From Undaria pinnatifida (taxonomy: Eukaryota > Sar > Phaeophyceae > Laminariales > Alariaceae), in assembly GCA_012845835.1 (NCBI GenBank), contig JABAKD010000027.1, positions 15,286,073-15,350,072 of the forward strand: a stretch of 64,000 nt of DNA. The letters are read 5' to 3'. The position numbers were made by a program, and so were the translations under genes. Positions 33,600-45,900 of the stretch are shown here, one piece after another (positions within the stretch are counted from its first letter, which is position 1; every line of letters starts with the position of its first letter). The notes beneath the pieces were generated by a model that ran no database searches, was not told the origin of the DNA, and saw only the letters and a list, made by a program, of their open reading frames with translations.

Positions 33600-34289
33600 G
33601 CTGTGAGACATGAGTTCGGTACGTTTAGGGGTCGATACTCATATTTGCGAGCTGCGTGATACGCCGGCCGCTCGTTTTTACAGATGTACGACGTATTATT
33701 ATTTGAAGAGGTTATTTGGCCATGCAATGCCAACTGCAATGACCACGGGGGGAAAAAAAAAAACTAAAATATTCACGCCAGCACACCGGACTATTTTACA
33801 CCACCAGGTACACCACAGCCGCTTCGCGATCGAAGATTTCGTCGAAACTTATCTTTACAAGTTGTGTGTGATTCTCCGATCGCGCGTGTTACTACTGTGT
33901 GTGTCCTTAGTCGTAGTAAGGATACAGAGGTTGGCGACTCTCCTTAGAACGAGCTTACACCGGGGTCAACAGGGTGAAGCTATTCAATTTGTGCACGGAA
34001 ACTGTAAAAAAACCGTTTTTTCGGGGGACAAAATCTGACGGCTGTGGAATGCACCAGTTAATATGCAGTAAAACAAGAAAAAATGATGAAAGAAAAAATT
34101 GTTTTTTAATTGCATTGTGTTTAGCTATTAATAATTGTATTACATTGCATTGTATTATATGGTGTTGTATTAATTGTTGTGTAGTAGTGTGTACCCGTAT
34201 ATTGTTGAATGCACGAGTACTGGTAACCAGTATACCAGGTATGTTGTTTTGACGTCACAAAATAATGCAGCGGCACGCGTAGTGGCTGC
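33600..34289. other. No gene recognised, fragments of family Q
   Basis: GTCAGCTGTGAGACATGAGT and GCGAGCTGCGTGATACGCCG at 33597-33665 resemble the family Q tail. A nested palindromic stretch around 34218-34241 (TACTGGTAACCAGTA then TACCAGGTA) is notable. Confidence 0.4.
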
Positions 34290-34500
34290 TTTTTGTCTCC
34301 AGCTCTCCAACTCGGCTCGCAGCAGCCTTTTGCGCTATCAATACATACGAAGCTCGACAACCTTTTGCACAAGCCGTGGCCACATGTCTCTCTAAACTCC
34401 TCCTTCCTCCCCCAGTCCATGCTTTCTTTTTTATTCTGCAGAGGGTTCATTTGTTCAGTGAGCCTGCATTCTCACTGCTTGCCGCTAAATTTTGCCGCTG
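34290..34500 (-). repeat. tRNA-derived SINE, family S1 (copy 3, decayed)
   Basis: Aligns in order with the neighbouring copy at 34795-35140: CTCCAACTCGGCTCG, CGACAACCTTTTGCACAAGC, CAGAGGGTTCA and CCGCTGCTATTTTATCG correspond to CTCCAGCTCAACTCG, CGACCTTCTGGACAAGC, CAGGGTTCA and the later blocks. More diverged, and the tRNA-like head is not recognised. Confidence 0.45.
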
Positions 34501-34794
34501 CTATTTTATCGGGTGTGACACCTGGTTTAAACAAGAAAACGTGCGTGGTACGTACGTGCCACGCTTGTCCGGAAATTTAAGGACCGTTGCAGTATAGATA
34601 TGAACACGTAAACGTTCCTTACTTTTCGGGACAGTGCAATACGCTTCCCAGTACGAGGTCGTGTGTTTGCTTGAAAGGTCGAAAACGAAACACACTCGTT
34701 CTGCATGCAACATTATACTTGTATGTTTACCCACTGCTCTTAATACAATTGACGCTTTGAGGACTCTGATACAGATGTTGCCCCTCCCCACGCT

Positions 34795-35140
34795 TCCGGG
34801 AACGTTTTTTTCTTCTTGTTCACATCGTTTTTACTCTCCAGCTCAACTCGTATCATTCATTAATAAGAGGTTTAACACCCAGCGACCTTCTGGACAAGCC
34901 GTGAACCGGTGTCTTCCCTTCCCCCCCCCCGGTATTTTGCCCCCATTTTTATCGCGCACAGGGTTCAGCAAATTCCACTTCTCCGCTTCTTGTGCTCATC
35001 GATTTGCATCGAATTTCGCCGACTTACGCTCTCGCGCTTTCGACCTGTCGATGTGACAAAAATGGTCCCTTGTGATGATTCGAACCTACGACGTCGACCT
35101 CAATATTTACGCAGTTCACTATTGGACCAACCTACTTGAA
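34795..35140 (-). repeat. tRNA-derived SINE, family S1 (copy 2)
   Basis: On the minus strand, a box A-like TTGGTCCAATAGTG (about 35130-35116) and a box B AGGTTCGAATCATC (about 35094-35080) precede the body GAAAGCGCGAGAGCGTAAG, GCTGAACCCTGTGCGCGAT, CGGCTTGTCCAGAAGG, which matches 500-690. The spacing of the two boxes fits a tRNA gene. Confidence 0.75.
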
Positions 35141-35939
35141 ATTTTACAGCAGTTAGTAGTGGTATATATATGGGGTGAGCTTATTTTGGCAGGAGTAAAA
35201 GGAACGCTCCTATTTTGTTGCTTTGTAAGTGCTATTAATAACTGTAACTGACACAATCCTTGCGGGACCCAGCAGGTATAACGACCCATCGTACAAAGCG
35301 ATACCAGGTATCCTTTATGAGGGCATGCTCGCCCAGTAATACGCGCGATCTGATTATCACACACCCTTGCAAAGATGGGTTTCGACGAAATCCTCGATCT
35401 CACTACTCTGTACGTACAGCAGCACTCGTTCGTAGGGTAGGTTTGTTTTTCCGACAAACGAGCGAGAAGTGCGGCGCTATCAACCGTGCGTAGTCTTGCA
35501 GGAAGAGCGTGCGACAGCAATGTTGATGATTAATAGTGCAACGTACCGGTATGAATCAAGCATGGTATACCAGGTATTTATAAAGTGCGTATGATTATCT
35601 CGGAGATCCTTGCGTTGCGCTTTCTTTCGCATGTCCTTAGCTTTCATTTCATGCCTTGGCGGCTCGGGCTACGCCTGACTAAAGTAAATAAACGAAAAGC
35701 TGGTATGGTTGGATGGCTTCATCTGCTTTGTTGCTGCTACAGCTCTGGTTGCTTGCTGGGTTTGGTGTTTTTTTCGTTTCTATCGTGCCGTGCTCTTTCC
35801 GTCTTTGTTTCCAAGTGTTTCTTTCCTCTTTGTTTCTTTCTTCTTTCTTTCTTACTCTCGTGTTCTTGTTTTTCCTTACTTTTCCTTTTTGTTGCGACTA
35901 TTTAGTCTGATGTGCTGGCTTGTTTTTTTTTTTGCCCGC
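35141..35939. other. No gene recognised
   Basis: TACCAGGTA palindromes at 35302 and 35568. A T-rich stretch at 35765-35900 produces hydrophobic frames without support. Confidence 0.4.
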
Positions 35940-36145
35940 GTGTTCGTTGCTGTTCATTGCGTTGCATGGCCAAAGTACCTTGCTGCATTTGCGATGTGTA
36001 TCTCTGTCTCGTAGTTTGTGATGACAGAGTGAGATCGTCTCTCTTACCCGAAGTATGAGTTATAAGGCATCGGCACGGACACTGGTTGTGCTGGATGTGG
36101 ATGGGAGGAAATATCAGTTTTGTGTGAAAAACACACACGCCTAAC
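35940..36145 (+). repeat. Short element sharing the L1 tail region, family M (copy 2)
   Basis: GTTCATTGCGTTGCATGGCC, GCGATGTGTATCTCTGTCTC, GTAGTTTGTGATGACAGAG, GGCACGGACACTGGTTGTGC and TGTGTGAAAAACACACACGC appear in the family order. The end corresponds to the AC-type tail. Confidence 0.8.
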
Positions 36146-36404
36146 ACCTTCATTGGTTCTCGATGGAGCACATGACCCCCAGACAGCAGGACGGACGACG
36201 TACCAGTGGGTTCGCACATGCTTTAAGTTCGAGTTGGTTTCGAGTTTATTTCATGTCTATAGACTACGTATACATCCTATAGAGTTTTATGTGAAGAGGG
36301 AGGCGGAAGTATACTTGGTGCTCCGTCTCTTCCTTTGGTCTTTTGGTCTTTCCGACGCAGGGAGGGGGGGGAGGGGGGGCGTACTCCTTTGTTTCTTGCC
36401 TTAA

Positions 36405-36950
36405 TCATTTGACCGTTGACCACGCATCCCTTTCGGGATGGAGCATCGTTCCTACTCCAAATAAAGGCACCTCCAACATTTCGGCGCTAGTTACGCCTCT
36501 TCCATATATTTCATAGAAACTGTTTGCTTACCCCACCCCCGTCCTGTTTCGCGGTCTGCGGCCACCATCTATCTCCTTGGATTTTTTCTCGCTCCTCTCT
36601 AGTCTACAAAACTCTTCCATGTCACATACGTCCAATAACCTCATCTCCTCTAACGCATCTCGTCCCTCCTTGTATATTTCACATTGTCCTACTATGTGAG
36701 TCGTACTCTCTATTGTTGCGCCACACGGGCACATATTTGTAGCCACGTCCTCCTCCTTCCGACTGCTGGCATATCTCTTTATTTTTCTGGTAGGGACAGA
36801 TGCCCTGCACGAAATCGCATTTTCAGCTTTTTCGCGTAGTCCATTGAGCCGTGCAGACACGTTTTCATTCCAATACCTTCCCTCAACCCCCCCGTAGATA
36901 ATCGATAGTTCGATAGCCCCGCTCCAGACAGCAGAGTCGGCAAGCAACAA
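36405..36950 (-). pseudogene. C-terminal end of a non-LTR retrotransposon polyprotein
   Basis: The minus-strand frame carries a zinc-knuckle-like C-x-C-x8-H-x4-C (CPCGATIESTTHIVGQC) followed by EIYKEGRDALEEM, the arrangement found after the reverse transcriptase in many LINE proteins. The frame stays open to 36528. Similar residues (KQTVSMKYM) appear to continue to about 36405 but with stops. Upstream of 36950 it ends in unrelated DNA. A piece that would lie immediately N-terminal to it is found at 37320-37790 on the other strand, so the element has been broken and partly inverted. Not functional. Confidence 0.7.
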
Positions 36951-37319
36951 TCAGATGTCCGCAGCCAGCATCCAGCAGAGAGCGAAGTATCGGCGGGAAA
37001 GCCCCCAGCACTGCTACAAATAAAATCGGATTATATAGCGAGCAGCCTCAAAGCAGAAAAGTGATCGATCGCCAACCATGTCTTGCTTGCGCTGTCGCAA
37101 ATCCTAAACCCAACCGCTAATCGCTACCCTGTGCGCTAACTGCTAACCCGTTGATCGTTGCGCAACAACAACGAAGAACGAAGGAGTGACGAAGTGACGT
37201 TATGACCCCCCCTCCGTCCGTGGAAAGTATTAAATAATAGGAAAGGGTGAATCACAAGTAAATCACAAGTAGGCAAGATGGATGCGATCCTAACAGACCC
37301 GCACCTTGACACGTAGGAT

Positions 37320-37790
37320 TAAAGCATGTATTCTGATTAATGTGATCGTACCAAAGTTAGATTATGCAGGAGAAGTATGGGAAGGGAACGCCAAGTTCGT
37401 AAAACAACTGGAAACAGTGCAGATGACAGCAGCTAAAAGATACTGGGATGCTCGAGTACGACGAGTAATACAGTAGTAAGAGCACAAACAGGAATGTACC
37501 AATGTAAAGAAAATAGAGACGAAAGAAAGTTGAAATGGCAATAAAAAGTAAAGAATATGCCAGAAAAGAGGATGCCAGCCATAGTTGATATGGCTGTATG
37601 GGAGAAAACAACAAAAGGGCGAGCCGGAATAAGACGGGTTAACGTATTCGACAAAATATGCAAGGATTTAGGGGGAGACGAAAAAGAGGTACACAGAAGT
37701 TTGGCGGGTACAAGACATACGAAAAAGAAAGAATACGAAGTAGAAGAAAGGCGAAGGCTAGCGCTAAGAAATAAGGCGATAGAGGGGAAC
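37320..37790 (+). pseudogene. LINE reverse-transcriptase C-terminal region, decayed
   Basis: Plus-strand residues INVIVPKLDYAGEVWEGN and KQLETVQMTAAKRYW (37334-37450) match the region just after the reverse transcriptase domain of LINE proteins (a PKLxYxxExW-type segment). A second frame from 37557 continues with AIVDMAVWEKTTKGRAGIR and RLALRNKAIEG. A frame change and a stop separate the two, so this is a relic. Confidence 0.65.
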
Positions 37791-37976
37791 CGATATTACG
37801 AACCGGTATACATGTACGCGGAGTTATATTGTTGTGTGGCCGACCATGTCGGCAGACTTTTCAGTCGTTTTTCCTGGAGTTTTCCCGTCACAGGTTCCGA
37901 GGGTTGTAAAACAGTTTCACGCATCCACCCACCCTTCCTTGTGCTCTGCACTACACCCAACCTTAACCTAACCTTA

Positions 37977-38063
37977 ACCCAACCCAACCCAACCCAACCC
38001 AACCCAACCCAACCCAACCCAACCCAACCCAACCCAACCCAACCCAACCCAACCCAACCCAAC
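37977..38063. repeat. (CCCAA)n microsatellite, about 17 units
   Basis: An uninterrupted array of AACCC units preceded by CCTTAACCTAACCTTAACCC. It is not the common TTAGGG telomere unit. Confidence 0.95.
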
Positions 38064-39992
38064 CATGATAAGCCACGTACAAGTAATAGCCCTTTTGCCA
38101 ATTGGAAGGTTAGCCATGTAACAGTGATATATCCAACCTGGGCGATAAATATACGCTTTACGACACTCGTGCTACACGCCATTACTTGAGGCGATATTCG
38201 TGCTGCATCACACTAAATACGCACATGTTTTTGCTCTTGCTGCGTGTAGAACGCTGGTTCGTTCGACCTCTCTTCTCGACTGCTGGATCGGGGGATGGCA
38301 CGGTAACCGTCCAAACCAAACCTTCATAGACGAACATTCGTGCTGCATGGCACTCGTTGAGCGGATGGGTGCTTTCTTTGCGTACCCAGATTGGTAGTTT
38401 TGGTCGCGTTATTTGTAGCGACCTAAAAAGCGAAAACTCGGGAATTGCATCGTTATCGATCTCCTGGGAAGAGCGTGCTGCTGTATTGTGCAAGTACAGT
38501 ATCACGATGCTGCTCGCGTACCGTACGTATGTCATGCCCTTGCATTGCCTTTCGGACACATTCCTTACCCCGGGAGCTCGGGCTGCCTTGCGTCGTGGAT
38601 GCTGTAATCAGTTTGTTTGGACGCATTTGTGCCTGACGCCTCAAAAGGGTGCACCGATTGGCACTGGCACGCAGAACGAACGCACAGGTCGACACAGTAG
38701 TACCTGGTACACCTTAGGGCTCAATAGCTCAGCAACCCTTTCTACCTATTCGTGCGACACTCCAACGATGAATTGATGGAAATGCATCACTATTAGTGAA
38801 GTCATAACTGGTAACTTTTAGAGCTTGCCAAGTGCTGCAAAAATATCCTTTGTTCTATAGCAACCCGTCCCCAAAAGCGCGAAGGTGGTTCTGAAGATTT
38901 TTAGAAAGGTGGTCAAAATCGTGTATACCCGATGCCTTTTATAGCCGAAATCGCGTACCTTACTCCTTCAATGACCGCAACGACCTCAGGACGCCATCTC
39001 ATTGGCCAACGCCGCCCACCACCCGGCGCTGGCCACATTTCCGCCGGGCACACCCGAGCTTGGCTACTTAACACCCAAAAGCTGGCCGATTAGTACACCC
39101 TATGATGGCCAGGCTGTTCGACCACAACGACCATAACAATCCACCACGCACCATCCTAGTTCCATCCGAGTTCATGCCTCTGTTACCGAGGGACAATAAG
39201 CCTCCGCTTGATGTCCATGTGTTGTTCTTGTACTCATGACAGATAAATGATGATCCATCATCTGCTCTACGTATGGTAGAGAGCAAACCCTCACATCCAT
39301 CGATTATAAAAGTTGTTGGGTTGTTGGTGGACAGCAGCCGCAGCAGCACAGCCAGCCATGGATACGTACATGCCAGATGCAACGAGCCGAAGCGCGTGCC
39401 GTGCTGGTGCGCTGGAGCTGGGGGCTGGGGGCTGGGCATGGGTGCAAGAAAGACTCCCCAATAATTCCAAGCTGTTTATATTTCCTCCCTCCGGTCCGTG
39501 CGGGGAGCGGTTGTCACGACTACGTAGGCGACATGTACATCATGGTTACGGGGACATTTAGGAGCCATCCCCGGGTTCGGTCCCTGCGTTTTGGGTTGGG
39601 TTTTGGGTTAAGGATAATGTTAGGGTACGCTCCTTTATCATCACCCTGTCCTTTCGGATGTTGGTTACCCCGATGCTGCTGCTTGCGGATCTCTGGTTCT
39701 GTTTCCTGCTTTTTAATGTTTGCTGCTGTTTGCTGCTATTATATCTGCTGCTGGTTGCTGCTTTTCCCTTCGGTTTGCTGTTGTTCGCTGCTGTTAGCGA
39801 TTCCGTTGCTGCTGCGGTTTGCTACTCCGTTGCTGTGATTTTCTTCTTGCTGCTTCTTGCTTTTGTTACCTGCTCGTGTTGCTGTCTTCTGCCGTTTGCT
39901 GTTGTTTGCTGCTATGTACTGATTTGCTGGGCCTGTCTCGTGTCTGTGTGTCTTGTCTGTATGATATGTGTCTGGGTTTGGGTTCGTGACAG
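38064..39992. other. No exon recognised upstream of the dehydrogenase gene
   Basis: The N-terminal Rossmann exon of the dehydrogenase was looked for here and not found. A minus-strand frame at 39068-39439 (123 codons) is open but has no recognised motif. From 39655 to 39930 the DNA is CTG/TTGCTG-rich. Palindrome TACCTGGTA at 38701. Confidence 0.4.
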
Positions 39993-42900
39993 CTTGACGG
40001 GATTTGATGTGGTGCCCGGCATCATTGGCAAGATGAACGAGGCGGGCATCAAGTGCTTCCACCCCGACGACTGCCCGGCCGACCTGAACGCGGACATCGT
40101 TCTCCTGTCCGTGCCTACCCCCCTCATCAAGGAAACACAAAGGCTTGACATGAAGGTACTTGGTACGTATTAATAACCGCGCAGAAGTACATGGGGTGTT
40201 ATGTGGTGACGTTCGTGCCCCGGTCTCGCATACATTCCTACATACCAGTAGGAAACCCCTAAGGATATTCAAGGATGGTCCCCGATGCCACAAGTAGTAG
40301 TGTTTTACGACTTGGAAGTACAGCATCCACGCCGGCCGAATCAACCTAGAGCCTTCACAAGCCACAGCATCCAAGCGCAGGTCACCCCACAACGTTCCGG
40401 TTAGGGTTAGGGTAAGGGTTCTGGTCGGGGATAGCGTACGGGTCGGGCGGGCACAGAAGTCATGGGTCGTCCACAGCTACAGCAGTACTGTCGCGACTTG
40501 GCACCCAATAGTTTTCTTGGAATTAGGTTGACACATTTCCCAGCCCTCCCGAAATGTTTGCGAGTTGGCCCAGCTTGGACGAATGGTTGATAGTCCGCAC
40601 CAACTATTTTCGTTACACCTTCATTCTGAGGCTGTTCCCACATCTCCATTAGTATTTACGGCTTGGCCTGCAGCAGTGGTAGCGTCCACAACATGGTTGC
40701 TGGCCCACACTATCTCCTCGTCGCTTAATGGCTAATGATATTAATAGCAGGGATGTACCTTTCCGCAAAAAAGAAAATATTATGTACGCGTATTTACGGA
40801 TTTTCAGCTTTTGGAGCCACGTACGCGAATTCACGCCAAACCGGGGATGTAGCTGTAAAGTCCCCCGGAAGGGGATACATCTAATCCATCCCCGGAATCT
40901 CCACTCATGTTTCGTCGTAGAAGGATCCATAAAGTGCTAAAATCACCGCGTTTGTTTTTCGAGCAATACCCAAAAGTAGGCACACCTGTTCAACATATTT
41001 ATTTTTGGCAAAAACTTCAGTTTCGTGCGGCTAACTTTGTTACAGGTAATTAACCATAACGCTGTAGCGTGTATCCCAGGATATTTGTCCACACTATCTC
41101 CTCACTGCGTCTCCAGTCCGAGCTTGTTTCAGCTTTCCAGTCGTGCTTACGACTTGTCCCAGCTTCGATAACATGGTTGATAGTTGGCAGTCTCTCTTTT
41201 GTTAGATAATTATTTTGAGACTATCCCAGGCGGTGGTTTGGTTTGAGTTTAAATGTTGATACAAGTACCAACTATAGTCAACCATTTTCTCGAAGCTCGG
41301 CCAAGGTAGTATACAATGAGGTCAATACAGCAGTAGCCCTCAAACCGCGACTTGGCGCGTTCTCGCTTCGCCTAGCGGCCTTTCAATTTGAAGGAAGCCC
41401 AAATCTCTGAATTTGTATGATTTGTATGATTTGTATGATTTGTATGAATTCATTGAATCGTTCCTTAAAAAAAAAGCGCTTCATCGATTAATTCTGCTTT
41501 GCCCCCCAACGGATTCCGTTGTTTTGCCGTACGTGTGGTCGACCAATCCCACTCGTCGCGAATTACATCGCCTCGTAAAAGGATTAATTAATATGATACG
41601 TACCTACAAAGCAATTACTCAACTAATGAATTAATTCACCTTTCCGCTTCCTGTTTTCCAGTACGTGTGGTCGACCATCCCCCTTGTGGTGAAGCTGGTA
41701 GAGCAGTCGTCCGGTCTCGCGCCCATCCTGGTAATCCGCTCCACCGTACCCCCCGGCACCACGCTCAAGTGGGAGGCGGAAGTGCGGGCGAAAACTGACA
41801 AGCCTTTCAATGTAAGAGGAACTCCCGATATATAGATAGTATATATGTAAATATATTTTGACGTCACAGTATTTTGTCAATTAACTTTCTTACCCCTTGA
41901 GAGCGGCAAGCGGCACGCAGGTTTTGGGCAGTTTTTTGGAGGGGTGATTGGATAGTTTTGAAGCAATGCAAGGGTTGAGATTGTTTTTTGGTGGTTGTTG
42001 GTGACGGTGGTGGTGTTTTGTTCATGTTGTCTGTGTACGATTGTTGTGTTGGATGTTGTGTTGGATTATTTTGTGCTCTTGGCAGTGGTGGTGGGTTTGT
42101 GTTGTTGGTGATGTGTGTTCTTGTTTCGATATGTTGATGTTGATATTTCGATATTTTTACCGATATTTGAACTTTTTTACATCGATTTTATGTTTATTTA
42201 TTATTTAATCTGTAATATTTAATCTGTAATATTGTGGTAAATCAACAATATCTGCCATCTTTGTGCAGGTTGCCTTTCAGCCGGAGTTCCTCCGAGCGGT
42301 ATCGTGCGAAGAGGATGCCCGAGCACCGTGGCAGATCGTCTTCGGGTGTGCCAAGGACGCGGATGAGACGCGCACCCGCATGTCCAACTGCTTCCTCGAC
42401 TTGTGAGTCCCTGTCTCCTGCTGTCGTGTCCTTTATATTTACCTACCAGGTACATATTAACCCTTGCGGTGTGTTCTCGTGCCTGGTGTCGTGTGGAGAG
42501 TTGCGCGCCAGTGCAATATGGTACTACTGATGTCCTTGTTTACTGTAATTGATCCCAATTGTGTAAGAGGAAAATATGGAAAATACGTCGGCTGTGTGAT
42601 CGACGTTTTCTGATCAAAATGGATCTTTGCAAGTTGCGTGTGGTACTTCGTGCGTTCGTATATGAAACATTGTATCTCGGAGGCTCCGGAACATGGGACA
42701 TGGGTCATCGACGAAGGAAACGAGAAGTTTGGTCACGTCAATATTCTGCTGTCAACGTGTTCGCATCGCGCGCGTAGGTAGTATCATGCTGGCTCGTATC
42801 GTGCAACATCCGTGCGATGGTGTTCGGATTTATTGGTCGTGCCGTCGTTGACTAATCGAGGCTTGTGCAACTTTGAGTGGCCAATGCTGATGATGCAGTT

Positions 42901-45900
42901 GTCGTTTCGTTTCGTGGCTTTTCCTTCCACAATGTCATTGTTAACGTCGGCCTGCACGTGCTCGGCCCGCTCCCTGATCCCCGTTCCTGTGTGTTACTTT
43001 CTCGTTATTTTACGTATGGTTCTTCCTTGGATCCTTGCGGTTTTTTATCGTTGTACGAATGACGGCGCCGCTGCCGCTGGTCTCGGACAATGGGATGACT
43101 GCTGTCGTTGGACTGCTGTGATGCTTGCTGGACGGAATGGTCGCTGGCAGCGTGGGTCGGGATGAGGCGAAGCTGACGGTTTTGAACATCGCTGAGGCGG
43201 AGTTTATGAAGCTCGTGCACAAGTGAGACTTCCCCCCCCCCCCACCCAACCATCCGGCGTCGCCTGTTGTTGTTTGCTGTAATTGTTCGTCTGTGAATCG
43301 CAGTCGACTTTAGGCACTCAATTCGTGGTCTGTTGATACACCTGTTGACCTTTGGCACTGAATAGGGAACATGAGCATTTTGCCCGTTTGTGTATAGTGG
43401 CGTACTCCATGGATGATGTCGTTGCTTCCGATATTTAGGGACTAATCAGCGAAGTACTTTTTGCGATATCTACGGAATGTAGGGGGCTATGTTTGGGTGA
43501 CTTTGCCCAATTTTTGTCTAACTCAGATTTTTTTTTGTAGACCTGAATGAAGACCAACCCATACCATTTTTCTATGGCATACCCAAACACCTGGTATTGT
43601 ACCGCTATTATTTGAATTGATGGACGTATGAGTCGTCGTTAGGTATTCCTTGAACTGAACTGATGTTTATAGTCGGTCGTTTGTCGGAGGTGCCCAGCAT
43701 CCATTTTTTAATTGTTTCTTTACCTGTAGGAAGACTTGCCGCCTTGCCAACTGACCCATTTCCAACGCCTAAAATTACCCCAGTCTATCTCCAAGTGTTT
43801 TGTACCCACGCCAGGAGTGCGGTGCTGAAAGCGCTAAATTCAGCTATTGGTAGTCGCGGCTTACGTCGCCGAGCAAACAATTATTGCGAGAGAAGTGACT
43901 TTCTAAATTACTACCAGGGTATGTCGCCATAACAAGAGGGCTCGGTTCCACCCACAGGAGACCGAATCTCCATGTATGTCCCGCACGACCACCGGATCTC
44001 CCGAAATGGAACAAACCGAGGAACTATCGAGATATTTTCCCCACACACGCCATTGTCGAGAACATGAGCAGCAGCTATCAATAGCTGCAACTGCAGCAGC
44101 AGCCGCAATCGCAACAGTTCCCACCAACGCACACAGCAGTTAACGGTTACAAGTACCCACCATCGCGAATTCCTAGCGAGGGCCACTAAGCTACTTGAGC
44201 AGTATCTTTGGTAGTAAACACGTGCGGAACAAGAACTTGAGGTGATGCTCCATTAGTTGTCAATTGTCCCTTCTTTTTCTTCCGCGTTGCGTCTGGTTTG
44301 CCATCGCAGCTACGCTAATGGGCTGAAGATCTCTTTCGCGAACTGCATCTACGGCCTGGCCCACGAGCTCGACCCCACAATCGATGCCCAGAAGGTCAGA
44401 TAAGTTGATTTTGTGTTTTGGACGCAACTATTCCATGTAAGTATTACCAGATTGTTCTTAAAACGCCAGCTGTTTTGTTTTGGGCGATTAAGTATTGAAA
44501 TGCTCGATTGTCAAATCTGTAAGCTGCGTGATTCGTCGGCCCCTCGATACTCAACTCTGTAAGCTGCATGATTCGGCGGCTGTGCGTCTCGCGTAGTGCT
44601 CATGATTCACGAAATTGTTGTTTATAGTATTACGCCAACTGTGAGTGCGACTTATGGGCACAATTATGTGAAAAGCCGAGCCTGTGGGCGAACCACAGCT
44701 CAAACCTATGTCGTACTGGCTTCCCTGTTAAACCCTGACCCTTGACCACCCTAACTCTCAACCCCCACACAACACTCTAACCGACGGAACAGTGTCTGAT
44801 TTGTGGTAGTATATTCTCCACCCGTTGATCCAACCCTTGTCGGCAGGTTTTGTACCTGGTGTCTTCGACCGCGGAGTGCTTCCTCAGCCGCAAGTACGGG
44901 CTGCGCGTGGGTGCACCGTACGGAGGCGTTTGCCTACCGAAGGATGTGCCGGAGCTGACGAGCTTGGCACCGGAGGGGTCTGTGTTCAGGGAATTCCTGG
45001 CGGGAACTGGCAAGATCAACGAATGGATCACCAACACCCCGCACCTTAAGGTATGCCTGGTATAAAATTACGTCAAGAGTCCCCTCTATAGAGTTGGTTG
45101 TGCAGTGCTGTTTACCCGCTGTTGTGCCTGTGGAGTGGCTTGGCATAGATGAGAACATCCAGGATTGTCAGTATGCGGGGGAATGCTGGCTGCCGCTATA
45201 GTGTCGGTGTTTCCCTCTAGTGCACATGCCGGCACGATAGAAGAACCAGTACTGCTATTGCCCCCTTTGGGACTCGGATGGAAAATATGTCGAACGAAGA
45301 CGATTGGAGCAGATGTGCGACACGCAGGCAGCATGGTCATACTCGTACTGCTAATTTATAACATTACTCCCTTTCATCGACTCTTGATGAGTACAATCCG
45401 TCACCTCTTGGCCCTGGTGCTAGCTAGCGCTAGCGGGAACCGCCGAACTATATCCTTCATGGGGATATACACCCCACAAGACGCGCGATCGGAGTATGAC
45501 ACACAGCTCGCAAAGATGAATTTCTTTGGAAACACTGCAATCGTCGTTTTTTTGGTCGATGGTTCAATGTAAATATTGCAATCGTCGTTTTTTCTGGTTG
45601 CTATGCATGTGTTTCAAACATATTATTGCGCTTTTGAGACCCTGTGTATTGAGAGCAGTGACGAACGAGCGCGAGAGATTCGCATGATCTGTACGAGAAC
45701 GAATGCATCGTGTTTTTTTATCCTTGTAACAAATATTAATAGCACCGACATCCTGCACCTGCACCAACACAACTTTTTTTGCATCGGCTTGATATCCCGT
45801 TTAGATTTCGACGAGAGGTGGGCTACGATCGAGGTATCATAGCAATTTGGGTCTGAAACGGTTTCTGAATGACGGGGCTCCTTAACCCAAAGTCGCCGGG

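Noticed and set aside
37977-38063. Telomere or internal telomeric repeat
   Set aside because: The CCCAA pentamer is not a known telomere unit and the array is short and internal.
39480-39560. Rossmann-type start of the dehydrogenase (GCHDYVGDMYIMVTGT)
   Set aside because: It lacks the GxGxxG nucleotide-binding pattern and a phase-compatible donor.
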